A DNA stretch of 64,000 nucleotides, from NCBI RefSeq assembly GCF_024437735.1, contig NZ_JANFQO010000001.1, forward strand, positions 186,001-250,000. The letters are read 5' to 3'. The position numbers and the translations under genes were made by a program. The stretch comes from Tahibacter harae (lineage in GTDB: Bacteria > Pseudomonadota > Gammaproteobacteria > Xanthomonadales > Rhodanobacteraceae). The notes below the pieces were generated by a model. The model saw only the letters and a list, made by a program, of their open reading frames with translations, was not told the DNA's origin and searched no databases. How positions within the stretch are numbered: position 1 is the first letter of the stretch; each line of letters begins with the position of its first letter. Shown one piece after another: positions 44,163 to 53,684 of the stretch.

Positions 44163-47100
44163 TCAGTGCTCGCCGAAGCGGGCGCGGTAGCTGCGGTAGA
44201 GCCAGGCCGGGTTGTCCAGGCCGCAGCGTGCGCCGGCCTCGGCCATGGTCTTGCAGGCGCCGCTGCGCAACAGGTGGCGCACGCGCAGCAGACGCTGTTC
44301 GCGCAGCCAGGTCTGCGGCGACAGGCCGGTGAGTTCGCCGACGCGGCGGCGCAGCTGCCGCTCCGACAGATGCGCCAGTTCCGCCCAGCGGGCTATCGCG
44401 AACGCGGCGTCGCCGAGTCCGTGCACGGCGATCGCGAGCAGCGGATCCAGCGTGGCCGGATCGGCGGGCGGCGCGATCAGGCGCGCCTGGGCTTCGGGCC
44501 AGGCGCACGCGACCGCGTGCAGCAGCGCCTCGAAACTGAAAGGCTTGGCCAGATACGCCGCCGCGCCAGCGGCGAGGCCGGCCTCGCGGTCGGTATCGGC
44601 GGCCCGCGCCGAAATCAGGATCACCGGCCGCTGCCGCGGCGCTGCTTCAGCGGAAATCTGCCGGCACAGTTCCAGCCCGCTGGCACCGGGCAGGACGACG
44701 TCGCTGACCACCAGCCGGATGTCGGCGGCATCCGCCAATACCTGCATGGCCTGTTCGGCACTGCCGACGCAGGTCACCGGCAGGTGTTCGCCCAGCCGCT
44801 CGGCGAGATAGGCGGCCAGGTCGGGATGGTCCTCGACCAGCAGCAGGCGTCCGTCGCCGCGCTGCGCCGGCGGGACCGGCGGCGGCGCGGCATCGGGCGC
44901 CGGATCGAGCGCCAGATCGTCGAGCGCGACATGGGCGCTGCCCAGCGGCAGCTCGACGCGGAATGTCGCGCCGGCGCCGGGCGTGCTGTCCGCGGCGATG
45001 CGGCCGCCGTGCAGCTCGACCAGCTCGCGCGCCAGCGCCAGGCCTATGCCCAGTCCCTCGCGCCCCTGGCGCGGCGGGCCCTCCGCCCGGTAGAAACGCT
45101 GGAACAGGTGCTGGCTCGCGGCGGAATCGAAACCGGGCCCCTGGTCGCACACCTCGACGGTCGCGCATTCGTCGCCGGCAGCGAGCCGCAGCGTGATCGT
45201 GCTGCCGTCCGGCGCGTACTTGATGGCGTTGTCGACCAGGTTGCCGAACACCGTGGTCAGGCGCTCGCCATCGGCGAACAGCACTACGCCTGCGGGCGGC
45301 CCCTGCACCAGCAGCCGGACGCCGGCGTGCTCTGCGGCCGGCCGGTAGCCCGCGGCAATATCCTGCAGCAGCCCGGCCAGATCGAACCGGCGCAGGCGCA
45401 GCCGCGCCTGCCCGGCCTCGACCTGCACCAGGTCGAGCAGCTGTTCGACCAGGCCGCCCAGGCGATCCAGCTGCTTGAGCGACAGTTCGAGCCGGCTGCG
45501 GTCCGCGGTCGCGAGCTGGCCGGCGTGCGCCTGCAATTCGCGCAGCGGCAGCGACACCAGCATCACCGGCGTGCGCAGTTCGTGGCTCACGTCGGCAAGC
45601 ACGCGCGTACGGAACTGGTCCAGCGCCGCGAGCCGCTGCGCCTGTTCGGCCAGGCGCTGGTTGCTGTCCTCGATTTCGCGATGCGTCAGCGCCAGTTCGG
45701 ACAGGGCCGTTTCCACGCGCGCTTTCTCGGCTACCAGTTCGCCGGTGCGCAGGCCGACCTGCCGATCCAGCTCGGCCGCGCGCCGGTGCAGGCGGCGCAG
45801 GCGCAGGCGTACCAGCGCGAGCGCGAGCAGGCCGGCGGCAACGAGTGCGGACCCGCGGAAGGTGCGTGTCTCGTGCCAGCGATGGGGCACGTCGAAGTCG
45901 ACCGCAGCCGGTTCCTGCGCCCAGATGCCGTCGCTGTTCCCGGCCAGCAGCTCGAAGCGGTAGCGGCCCGGCTGCAGGGCCGGAAACGCGGCCGAACGCG
46001 CGCCAGCCGCATCGGTCCAGTTGCGTTCCTGCGGCAGCAGCCGGTAGCGGAAACGTGTCTGGCTGCCGCTGCTCAGGTCGGAGGCGCCGTAGCGCACGAG
46101 AATGCTGCGCACGCCGAGCGGCAATTGGCCGGCCGCAGCGGGATGCAGCGGCTGGCCGTCGCTCTCCAGCCCTTCGATGATGGCGTGCGGCGGGTGTGCG
46201 CGCAGCGGTATCGCCAGCGGATCGAAGCGGACGACGCCCCGCTGCGACGGAAACCACAGCCGTCCGCGCCGGTCGAACGCGGCTGCCGGCTGCACGCCGC
46301 CATTGCCTTCCAGTTCGGTGAGTCCGTCGGACAGGCCCAGCACCAGCGGCGACAGGCGTGCTCCGCCATCGGCCAGAAATGCGAGCAATCCCGCACGGCT
46401 GATGCGGAAGATGCCCTGGTTGCTGTTCACCCAGACGTTGCCGTGCGCATCCTCGCGCACGGCATGGGGGCTGTTCGACGGCAGTCCCTGCGCCCGGCCC
46501 ATCTGCCGCGCGCGCTCGCCCAGCGGATCGTCGGCCGCCACGCGCACCAGCCCGCGGCCGTCAGTGCTGATCCACAGCGCACCGTCGGAGGTCCGGTACA
46601 GGTCGCGTACCGAGGTTCGCGACAGCAGCGCATCGGCCACCGCATGTCCCGACGCGCCCTGCTGCCGCCAGACGCCCTCGGCGCCGCCGAACCAGACCTC
46701 GCCGTGCTCCGACAGGGCCAACGCGCCTATGCGCAGCCGGCGCGGCGTGGATGGCCATTGCCGCTGCCACTCGCCGCCGTCCCTGCGCCAGGCACCGGCT
46801 GTCGTCCCCAGCCACAGCCGCCCGGCGCTGTCGAAGGCGATTGCCAGCACCTGTTCCCCGAGCAGTTCCGCAGGCAGCGCGACGGCGTCGAACCGCTCCG
46901 CGCCGGCCGCCAGGCGCCACAGCCCGGGGGCGTAGGTGCCGGCATAGACGCTGCCATCGGCCCCGGCGGCGACCAGCCAGGGGTTGTCGCCGGGCAGTCC
47001 TTCGGGACGGCCGAAATGCCGCACCTGCTCGTTGCGGTCGATCACGCTCAATCCGCCGCCGAGACTGCCCAGCCACATGCGGCCGTCGCGGTCTTGCGCC

Positions 47101-48398
47101 ACGCTGTAGACATTGCCGCCGGCGATGCCGGCGGATGCATCGAGCAGGTCCACGCGCGCGCGGTTGAGGCGGTAGATTCCGTCCCGCAGCGTCATCACCC
47201 AGACGACGTCATCGTCGCCGAACAGCACATTCTGGATCACGCCGGAACTGATCAGCACCGGCGCGCGCGCCAGGGCCGATTCGCCCTGGGGCTTCGGAAC
47301 TTGCCACAGGCGGCCGCCGCGGCTGATCCAGAGCACGCCGTCCGGTGCGCGCCAACTGCGGTAGCTGGCGGCGGTACTGGTGTCGTCTTGTTCTGCGAAG
47401 ACCCGGCGCGGACGATCCGCGGCCGCCGCGAACAGGCCGTTGGCCGCGCCTATCCACAGTTGTCCGTCATCGTCCAGACGCAGCTGCGAGAGATCGGACG
47501 GCATGTCGCGGTCGAGCCAGCGCGTGGCCTCGCCCGCGGCCGAGACGCGCAGCAACCGCCCGGCCGCATCGGTCCACAGCGCGCCATCCGCCGTTGCAAC
47601 CGCATCGCGCGGCGACTGCGGAATGGATACGGCCTGCGCGCGCCACACCACGCGCCACGCACCTCGACTGCGCAGCCATACGTCGCCCGTGGTGGTAATC
47701 ATCCAGGCGGCATCGGCGGCACCGGGCAAGGCCATCGCTGGTTCGGTATCCGGCGGGAAACGCAGGCGCAGCGGAAACGCGCCGCTGCCGTCCGGGCAGT
47801 ACAGCGCCTGCAAGGTGGTCACGCACAGGCTGGCCTCATCGACATGCCGCACGTTCTGCCGTGCGTCGTCGCCGAGCGGCACCCGCTCGATCCGGCCCGA
47901 GCGCACCGCCACCCAATCGCCATGCGCGGAATGCGCAAACAGGCGCTGGCGCGCGTCCCTGTGCAGCGACAGCATGCGATTGCCCGACAGCGCGGGAAAG
48001 CGCATCGATTCGTGCACGTCGAAACGCTGGCCGTCGAAGCGCGCCAGGCCGTCGTGCGTCGCCAGCCACAGGAATCCATCGGCATCGATGCGCGCGGAAG
48101 CGGCGCTGCTGACCGGCAATCCGTCAGTGGAGCCGTAATGGCGCCGCACCCAGGACGGCTCCGGCTCGTCCGCGCGGGCGCCGCACAAGAATCCCATCGC
48201 AGCCGCCGCCATCGCCAGGATGCGGGCGACACGGCGCAGGCGTGAAGGCGAAACAAGCGCAGGCCGCACCGATGCGGCCGCGCCGGCGTCCGGTGCCGCT
48301 TGAGCGCACGCCGTGTTCGCGATGACAGCCCGCAACGGACTCCTGCAACGAATGCCGCCGGCTTGTCGGGCGCTGTAGCGGATCTCCACTCCCCTCAT
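44163..48398 (-). CDS. Hybrid two-component regulator: propeller sensor, histidine kinase, receiver and AraC domain
   Basis: About 1411 residues from ATG 48398; a later GTG at 48269, right before the signal peptide (ARILAMAAAAMGFLCGARA), may be the true start. The periplasmic part has two-component-regulator propeller repeats (GFLWLATHDGLARFDGQRF, GALWISTDGRGLVRV, GNVWVNSNQGIFRI) and a Y_Y_Y-type domain (RFRYRLLPQERNWTDA). One transmembrane helix follows (SALVAAGLLALALVRL). The kinase has H-box VSHELRTPV, N-box NLVDNAIKYAP and GLGIGLALA; the receiver has LLLVEDHPDL and phospho-Asp in VVSDVVLPG. The C-terminus is an AraC helix-turn-helix domain (ERQLRRRVGELTGLSPQTWL). This one-protein architecture is best known from Bacteroidetes glycan-use loci. 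It probably controls the beta-helix operon downstream. Confidence 0.92.
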   Translation of the reverse strand: MRGVEIRYSARQAGGIRCRSPLRAVIANTACAQAAPDAGAAASVRPALVSPSRLRRVARILAMAAAAMGFLCGARADEPEPSWVRRHYGSTDGLPVSSAASARIDADGFLWLATHDGLARFDGQRFDVHESMRFPALSGNRMLSLHRDARQRLFAHSAHGDWVAVRSGRIERVPLGDDARQNVRHVDEASLCVTTLQALYCPDGSGAFPLRLRFPPDTEPAMALPGAADAAWMITTTGDVWLRSRGAWRVVWRAQAVSIPQSPRDAVATADGALWTDAAGRLLRVSAAGEATRWLDRDMPSDLSQLRLDDDGQLWIGAANGLFAAAADRPRRVFAEQDDTSTAASYRSWRAPDGVLWISRGGRLWQVPKPQGESALARAPVLISSGVIQNVLFGDDDVVWVMTLRDGIYRLNRARVDLLDASAGIAGGNVYSVAQDRDGRMWLGSLGGGLSVIDRNEQVRHFGRPEGLPGDNPWLVAAGADGSVYAGTYAPGLWRLAAGAERFDAVALPAELLGEQVLAIAFDSAGRLWLGTTAGAWRRDGGEWQRQWPSTPRRLRIGALALSEHGEVWFGGAEGVWRQQGASGHAVADALLSRTSVRDLYRTSDGALWISTDGRGLVRVAADDPLGERARQMGRAQGLPSNSPHAVREDAHGNVWVNSNQGIFRISRAGLLAFLADGGARLSPLVLGLSDGLTELEGNGGVQPAAAFDRRGRLWFPSQRGVVRFDPLAIPLRAHPPHAIIEGLESDGQPLHPAAAGQLPLGVRSILVRYGASDLSSGSQTRFRYRLLPQERNWTDAAGARSAAFPALQPGRYRFELLAGNSDGIWAQEPAAVDFDVPHRWHETRTFRGSALVAAGLLALALVRLRLRRLHRRAAELDRQVGLRTGELVAEKARVETALSELALTHREIEDSNQRLAEQAQRLAALDQFRTRVLADVSHELRTPVMLVSLPLRELQAHAGQLATADRSRLELSLKQLDRLGGLVEQLLDLVQVEAGQARLRLRRFDLAGLLQDIAAGYRPAAEHAGVRLLVQGPPAGVVLFADGERLTTVFGNLVDNAIKYAPDGSTITLRLAAGDECATVEVCDQGPGFDSAASQHLFQRFYRAEGPPRQGREGLGIGLALARELVELHGGRIAADSTPGAGATFRVELPLGSAHVALDDLALDPAPDAAPPPVPPAQRGDGRLLLVEDHPDLAAYLAERLGEHLPVTCVGSAEQAMQVLADAADIRLVVSDVVLPGASGLELCRQISAEAAPRQRPVILISARAADTDREAGLAAGAAAYLAKPFSFEALLHAVACAWPEAQARLIAPPADPATLDPLLAIAVHGLGDAAFAIARWAELAHLSERQLRRRVGELTGLSPQTWLREQRLLRVRHLLRSGACKTMAEAGARCGLDNPAWLYRSYRARFGEH

Positions 48399-48683
48399 CG
48401 GGCCATCGCCGGAAACGTCATCCCGTTCGCCAGGGTCGGGAACGGCCAGGATAGCAAGCGGCAATCACCGCAGCGATGAGCCGGAACTCCTGGGCTGCGG
48501 TTGCCGTAGTGAACTGCGCGGTACGAGTCCAGCCCCCATTCCGGCCCTGAAAGCTCAGCAACCGCCCTTCCACAACGCGGCGGCGCATGCCACCCGGCAG
48601 GCGAGGCCCGGCTTCAAGTCGCCTTCGGCAATCTGCCGATGCCGCAGAGACGCGAGCCGGCGGCCGCGGCGCCCGCCGTCCTG

Positions 48684-49094
48684 TCAGAGGCTGTCGATAT
48701 CGCCCAGCGCGCGTATCAGCCGCCGTGCGCGCTTGTCCGGCTTGGTCGCGGGCCTGGCATAGCCGGTGGCTTCGAGACGGCGCTGTTCGGCGGCCTGCTG
48801 GCGTGCCAGGCGGCTTTCTTCCGATTCGGAATACAGCGTTTGGGCGACGCTCGCCGGCCCGCGCTGTTCGCTCAGGCCGAGCACGACGATGGAATAGCGG
48901 TCCTCGCCGCGGGCAATGTGCAGGCGGTCGCCGACGCGCACGCTGCGGCTGGGTTTGCAGGCGGCGTCGTTCACCTGGATCTTGCCGCCTTCGATCATCT
49001 GCTTGGCCAGGCTGCGCGTCTTGAAGAAGCGCGCGGCCCAGAGCCAGATATCCAGGCGTACGCCGGGTGCGGGGGTCTCGGTCGGATTCTGCAT
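48684..49094 (-). CDS. hslR: S4-domain RNA-binding protein, Hsp15 (HslR)-like
   Basis: A 136-residue protein. The S4 RNA-binding domain covers residues 10-70: VRLDIWLWAARFFKTRSLAK, GGKIQVNDA, and VRVGDRLHIARG. The basic, helical C-terminus (KPDKRARRLIRALGDIDSL) is typical of heat-shock protein 15. Hsp15 binds stalled 50S subunits that carry nascent chain-tRNA and recycles them. The gene is 11 bases after the glycosyltransferase gene and, through it, close to htpG, another heat-shock gene on the same strand. Confidence 0.88.
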   Translation of the reverse strand: MQNPTETPAPGVRLDIWLWAARFFKTRSLAKQMIEGGKIQVNDAACKPSRSVRVGDRLHIARGEDRYSIVVLGLSEQRGPASVAQTLYSESEESRLARQQAAEQRRLEATGYARPATKPDKRARRLIRALGDIDSL

Positions 49095-49105
49095 GGTGTT
49101 TCGTT

Positions 49106-51217
49106 TCAGCTCGTGAGCGTGCCGGTTTGCAGCACCGCGGCCAGCGCGGCCAGGCCGCCATTGTCCTCGAACAGGCGCGGCGCACGCAGGCGCAGCTGTT
49201 CGCGCAGCTCCGCGGCGGCGGCCGGCCTGGCGAGCAGGTCGGTCACCTTGGCGATGTAGTCATCTTCGCCGGCGGCGATGGTCTGCGGCAGATCCAGCAG
49301 TTGCAGCATGCCGGCGGTCTGGCGCGAACGCATGAACTCGCCGGGCCAGGTCACTACTGGCGCGCCGACGTGGCAGGTATCCAGGCTGGTGGCGCCGCCG
49401 CTGAACCAGGGGGTATCGAGGATCGCGTCGGCGTCGGCGAGGCTCTGCAGGTAGTCGGCGTAGTCGTTGCGCCGGCGCAGTTGCAGATGTTGCTGCGGGT
49501 CCAGTCCCTGCGCGCGGAAGGCGGCGGAGACGCGCTCCAGGAAGCGCCGGTCCAGCGGCTGCGCGCCCTGGGCGCCGGCGAAGAAACTGATGCAGCCGCC
49601 GGTTTCGCGCGCAAGGCGCGCCAGGGTGTGGTCGAAGTGCGGCGTCACCTTGGCCAGGTTCTGTATGCACAGGAACTGCGGCGCACCGCCGCGGCGCGGC
49701 GCGGCAGCAATCGCCGGCCCCGGCCGCGCCGGCAGCGCGCCCAGGCCCGGCAGGCGCAGCAGGGGTTCTACGTAATGCGCATCGGCCTGCGGCGTTTCCA
49801 GCGCGGCGCCGCTGAGAAAGCCGCTCAGGCTGGTCATGCCGCTGCTGACCGGATGGCCGTAGGCCAGGTATTGCCGCGGCGCCAGCGCCAGGGCGGCCAG
49901 CGCGTGCATCTGCGGATCCATGCCCACGTCCAGCAGCACGACCACATCGAGTTCCGCGGCACGGATCTGCGCGGCCAGTTGCAGCGGCGCCAGGCGCACG
50001 TGAGCGAAATGCTCGACCTTGTGCGCCAGACGCGCAGTCATGGCGTCGGCGACGAAGCCGCAATGCCAGGCCCAGCGCTCGAAGCGGGTGGAATCGAGTT
50101 CTTCCAGCCAGCGGCTGAAATAGCGCGTGATGGTGTGCTCGCGCAGCTCCGCGCTGACGAAACCCACGCGCAGGCGTCCGTCGTGGCGGCGCGCTGGCGG
50201 CGGTTGCGCCAAGTCGCCGCCGGCGGCCTGCATCACGCGCTGCACCAGTTCGCCGAAACGGCGGCCTGTGGCGCGGTTGTCGCGCGGCAGGTAGTGCAGC
50301 GGGAACGGCAGCACGCGGCTGACGGCGGCGCAGGCGGATTCGATCTGGGCCGGGGTGTCCAGGCGCAGTTCGGCATGGATGCGTTCCAGTTGCGCGGCAA
50401 AATCGGCGCAGACGGCGTCGATCATGGCCTCGCTCTCGACCAGCGCCGGCAATGCCAGTGCGCCTATCCAGTCGATCAGGCGATGCTGCGGGTCCAGCGC
50501 GGCGGCACGGCGCAGGCTGGCGCGGCCGGTGGCGAAATCGGCGGCCTCGATCTGCGCCTGGCCCAGGTCGGCCAGCAGCGCGGCGTCCTGCGGCGCCTGC
50601 GCCACGGCCTGCTGCAAGGCCGGCAGGGCGCTGTCCAGATCGCGCCGCTCGCGCGAGGCCGCACCCAGCGTGCGCAGCGCAGCCGCATGCTGCGGCTGCT
50701 GCGCCAGCACCTGCCGCGCCAGCTGCTGCGCGGCAGCGGTTTCGCCGGCCTGCAAAGCGTGGCCGGCGGCAGCGGCGCACAGTTCCAGATCCTGCGGTTG
50801 CTGCTGCAGCAGTTGCCGCAGCAGCGGCCAGGCCTGCGCGGCGCGGCCGTCGCGCGCGAGCAGGCCGGCGAGATTGCGCAGGCTGTCGGCGTGGTCGGGC
50901 TGCACGGCCAGGGTGCGGCGGTAGAGGTCCTCGGCCGCGGCGGTGTCCTTGTCCAGCTCCAGCAGATAGCCCAGGTGGAACAGCAGGGCCACATCGCGCG
51001 GCCAGCGCTGCAGGGCGTTTTCCAGCAGCTGCCGCGCCAGCGCGGACTGGCCGCACTGGAACGCGCTCACCGCAGTCTGCAGCCACAGCCCTGCGTGCTG
51101 CGGCTGCAGCTGCAGGCACTGGCGCAACGGCGCCAGCGCGGCGGCCGCATCGCCGCGCTGCAGGGCTTGCTGGGCCTGTTGCCAGGCCGCCGCGAACGCG
51201 GCTTGCGCGCTGCTCAT
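49106..51217 (-). CDS. TPR-containing glycosyltransferase of the GT41 (O-GlcNAc transferase-like) family
   Basis: A 703-residue protein. Residues 1-240 are tetratricopeptide repeats rich in Leu, Ala and Gln (PDHADSLRNLAGLLARDGR). Residues about 325-700 match the SPINDLY/OGT C-terminal catalytic region: RLRVGFVSAELREHTITRYF, then VVLLDVGMDPQMHALAALAL with the conserved QYLAYGHPVSSGM, then DAILDTPWFSGGATSLDTCH and VVTWPGEFMRSRQTAGML. The usual glycine/threonine-rich nucleotide-sugar site is present. Family members transfer sugars to protein Ser/Thr or build glycoproteins at the cell surface. The acceptor is unknown; the many large secreted proteins encoded nearby are possible ones, by inference only. 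Confidence 0.87.
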   Translation of the reverse strand: MSSAQAAFAAAWQQAQQALQRGDAAAALAPLRQCLQLQPQHAGLWLQTAVSAFQCGQSALARQLLENALQRWPRDVALLFHLGYLLELDKDTAAAEDLYRRTLAVQPDHADSLRNLAGLLARDGRAAQAWPLLRQLLQQQPQDLELCAAAAGHALQAGETAAAQQLARQVLAQQPQHAAALRTLGAASRERRDLDSALPALQQAVAQAPQDAALLADLGQAQIEAADFATGRASLRRAAALDPQHRLIDWIGALALPALVESEAMIDAVCADFAAQLERIHAELRLDTPAQIESACAAVSRVLPFPLHYLPRDNRATGRRFGELVQRVMQAAGGDLAQPPPARRHDGRLRVGFVSAELREHTITRYFSRWLEELDSTRFERWAWHCGFVADAMTARLAHKVEHFAHVRLAPLQLAAQIRAAELDVVVLLDVGMDPQMHALAALALAPRQYLAYGHPVSSGMTSLSGFLSGAALETPQADAHYVEPLLRLPGLGALPARPGPAIAAAPRRGGAPQFLCIQNLAKVTPHFDHTLARLARETGGCISFFAGAQGAQPLDRRFLERVSAAFRAQGLDPQQHLQLRRRNDYADYLQSLADADAILDTPWFSGGATSLDTCHVGAPVVTWPGEFMRSRQTAGMLQLLDLPQTIAAGEDDYIAKVTDLLARPAAAAELREQLRLRAPRLFEDNGGLAALAAVLQTGTLTS

Positions 51218-51245
51218 GAGTGCGGCGCAGCGCGCAAGGCCGGGC

Positions 51246-53129
51246 TCAGACCGCGCCCAGCAGGGCGTTGATGCGGCGCACGAAGCCGGCCGGATCTTCC
51301 AGCTGGGCGCCGTCCATCAGCTGCGCCTGTTCAAACAGCAGCTGGCTGTATTCGCCGGCGCGGGCGGCATCCGTCTCGGCTTCGATGCGGCGGACCAGGG
51401 CGTGCTGCGGATTGATTTCGAGGATGGGCTTGGATGCCGGCATCTCATGGCCGGCTTCGCGCATCAGGCGCTGCATGTGCGAGGCCATGTCGAATTCATC
51501 CAGCACCAGGCAGGACGGCGAATCGGTCAGGCGCTGGCTGACGCGCACGTCGCGCACGCGCTCGCCCAGCAGTTCCTTCAGCCGTGCCACGACGGGCTCG
51601 GCGGCCTTGGCCGCATCCTCGCGCGCCTGCTTGTCCTCGCCGCCGCCGATGGCATCCAGGTCCAGGTCGCCCTTGGCCGCGTTGCGCAGCTTCTTGCCGG
51701 CGTAGTCGTTGAGATAGCCCAGCATCCATTCGTCGATGCGGTCGAACATCAGCAGCACTTCGACGTTGCGCGCGCGCAGCGCCTCGATCTGCGGGCTGCC
51801 CTTGGCCGCGGCGTAGCCGTCGGCGCTGATGTAGTAGATCGCTTCCTGGCCTACCGGCATGCGTGCGATGTAGTCGTCCAGCGACACGGTGCGGGCCTGG
51901 CCTTCCGAGGCGGTGGAAGCGAAGCGCAGCAGCTTGGCGATGCGCTCGCGGTTGGCCGTGTCCTCGGCGATGCCTTCCTTGAGCACGTTGCCGAAGCTGT
52001 CGATGAAGGTCTGGAACTTTTCCTTGTCGTCGTTGGCCAGCTTTTCCAGCAGGTCCAGCGTGCGCTTGACGCAGGCGGCGCGGATCTGCGCGACCAGACG
52101 GTTGTCCTGCAGGATCTCGCGGCTGACGTTGAGCGGCAGATCGTCCGAATCCACCACGCCGCGCATGAAGCGCAGATAGGCCGGCAGCAGTTGCTCGCTC
52201 GCATCCATGATGAAGACGCGGCGGATGTAGAGCTTGAGGCCCTTGCGCTCGTCGCGGCCGCTGAACATGGCGTCGAACGGCGGCTTGGACGGCAGGTACA
52301 GCAGCAGGGTGTAGCTCTGCGAGCCTTCGACGCGGTTGTGCGACCAGGCCGCGGCGTCGTTGAAATCGTGCGACAGCGACTTGTAGAAGCCCTGGTAATC
52401 CTCGTCCTTGAGTTCGGACTTGGGCCGGGTCCACAGTGCGGCGGCGTGGTTGACGGTCTCGTATTCGTCGGTCGATTTGCCGTCCTTCTGCACCGGCAGG
52501 CGGATCGGGAAGGCGATGTGGTCGGAATACTTGGCGATCAGGTCGCGCAACTTCCAGGCGCTGAGGAACTCGCTCTCGTCGGCCTTGAGATGCAGGATCA
52601 CGCTGGTGCCGCGCGGCGCCTCGATCGCCTCGATGGTGTATTCGCCGCTGCCGTCGGATTCCCAGCGCACGCCGTCGGCGGCCGGGCTGCCGGCGCGGCG
52701 CGTAATCAGGGTGACCTTGTCGGCAACGATGAAGGCGGAATAGAAGCCCACGCCGAACTGGCCGATCAGCTGGGTGTCCTTGCGTGCGTCGCCGGACAGG
52801 GATTCGAGGAACTTGCGCGTGCCGGAACGGGCGATGGTGCCGATGTTCTCGATCACCTCGTCGCGGCTCATGCCGATGCCGTTGTCGCGCAGGGTGAGGG
52901 TGCGGGCATCGGGGTCGAAGCTGATGTCCAGGCGAAGCTCGGCGTCGCCTTCGGTCAGGGCCGGGTTCGCCAGCGCCTCGAAGCGCAGCTTGTCGCAGGC
53001 GTCGGAGGCGTTGGAGATCAGCTCGCGCAGGAAGATTTCCTTGTGCGAATACAGCGAATGCGTGACCAGGTGCAGCACCTGGGCGACTTCGGCTTCGAAC
53101 TTGCGGGTCTGGGCGGCGGTTTCGGTCAT
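51246..53129 (-). CDS. htpG: Chaperone HtpG (Hsp90 family)
   Basis: A 627-residue protein from ATG 53129. The ATP-binding N-terminal domain shows SLYSHKEIFLRELISNASDA, TLRDNGIGMSRDEV, GTIARSGTRKF and the lid GQFGVGFYSAFIVAD. The middle domain has YIRRVFIMD and LPLNVSREILQDN with the catalytic Arg. The C-terminal dimerisation domain ends normally. It folds and reactivates proteins with DnaK. Upstream of the start lies the terminator of the rplS operon, so htpG has its own promoter; no obvious sigma-32 sequence was identified. Confidence 0.98.
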   Translation of the reverse strand: MTETAAQTRKFEAEVAQVLHLVTHSLYSHKEIFLRELISNASDACDKLRFEALANPALTEGDAELRLDISFDPDARTLTLRDNGIGMSRDEVIENIGTIARSGTRKFLESLSGDARKDTQLIGQFGVGFYSAFIVADKVTLITRRAGSPAADGVRWESDGSGEYTIEAIEAPRGTSVILHLKADESEFLSAWKLRDLIAKYSDHIAFPIRLPVQKDGKSTDEYETVNHAAALWTRPKSELKDEDYQGFYKSLSHDFNDAAAWSHNRVEGSQSYTLLLYLPSKPPFDAMFSGRDERKGLKLYIRRVFIMDASEQLLPAYLRFMRGVVDSDDLPLNVSREILQDNRLVAQIRAACVKRTLDLLEKLANDDKEKFQTFIDSFGNVLKEGIAEDTANRERIAKLLRFASTASEGQARTVSLDDYIARMPVGQEAIYYISADGYAAAKGSPQIEALRARNVEVLLMFDRIDEWMLGYLNDYAGKKLRNAAKGDLDLDAIGGGEDKQAREDAAKAAEPVVARLKELLGERVRDVRVSQRLTDSPSCLVLDEFDMASHMQRLMREAGHEMPASKPILEINPQHALVRRIEAETDAARAGEYSQLLFEQAQLMDGAQLEDPAGFVRRINALLGAV

Positions 53130-53242
53130 GGTCGGTGCTTCGGATGAATCGGTGGGTGCGCGTTGTATAGGGCCTGGCGGGACGGTTTCAACAGGCCGGG
53201 CGGGATCGGCCGCCGCCGGCTCCGCCTGTTGCAGGTTCCACA

Positions 53243-53277
53243 ACGCAAAAAGCCGCCCTGCGGCGGCTTCTTGCGTT
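53243..53277 (-). terminator. Terminator after rplS
   Basis: A stem of AAGCCGCC/GGCGGCTT around CTGC, flanked by ACGCAA/TTGCGT pairing. Read leftward the stem is followed by five T residues. It lies 15 bases after the rplS stop and ends the rpsP-rimM-trmD-rplS operon. Confidence 0.88.
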
Positions 53278-53291
53278 CCAGGTACGGCAGA

Positions 53292-53660
53292 TTACTCGGA
53301 CTTGCCGCCGTGCTTGGCCAGGTCTTCCTGGATGCGGGCAGCCTTGCCTTCCAGACCGCGCAGGTAGTACAGCTTGGCACCGCGCACCTTGCCGCGGCGC
53401 TTGACCGAGACCGAGTCGATCACGGCGCTGTGGGTCTGGAACACGCGCTCCACGCCGGTGCCGTGGGAGATCTTGCGCACGGTGAAGGCCGAGTTCAGGC
53501 CGGCGTTCTTCTTGGCGATGCAAACGCCTTCGTAAGCCTGCACGCGCTCGCGGTTGCCTTCCTTGACCTTGACGTTGACGACGACGGTGTCGCCCGGGCT
53601 GAAGTCCGGCAGGGAACGCTTGATCTGGGCGGCTTCGAACTGTTGAAGGAGGTTGCTCAT
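53292..53660 (-). CDS. rplS: Large ribosomal subunit protein bL19
   Basis: A 122-residue protein; the start at 53660 ([20 protein letters not shown]) is the usual one, with GGTGAG upstream. Characteristic bL19 sequence: [30 protein letters not shown] and [19 protein letters not shown]. It lies at the subunit interface of the 50S particle. Last gene of the conserved rpsP-rimM-trmD-rplS order. Confidence 0.98.
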   Translation of the reverse strand: MSNLLQQFEAAQIKRSLPDFSPGDTVVVNVKVKEGNRERVQAYEGVCIAKKNAGLNSAFTVRKISHGTGVERVFQTHSAVIDSVSVKRRGKVRGAKLYYLRGLEGKAARIQEDLAKHGGKSE

Positions 53661-53684
53661 GACACTCACCAATCTGGTCTGAAT

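Noticed and set aside
44076-48245. A 1389-codon rightward frame opposite the hybrid regulator.
   Set aside because: Antisense shadow; the leftward strand encodes a complete kinase, receiver and AraC protein.
48399-48683. A leftward frame with SFQGRNGGWTRTAQF between the hybrid regulator and hslR genes.
   Set aside because: No start, no motif support and no conserved neighbour; treated as non-coding spacer.
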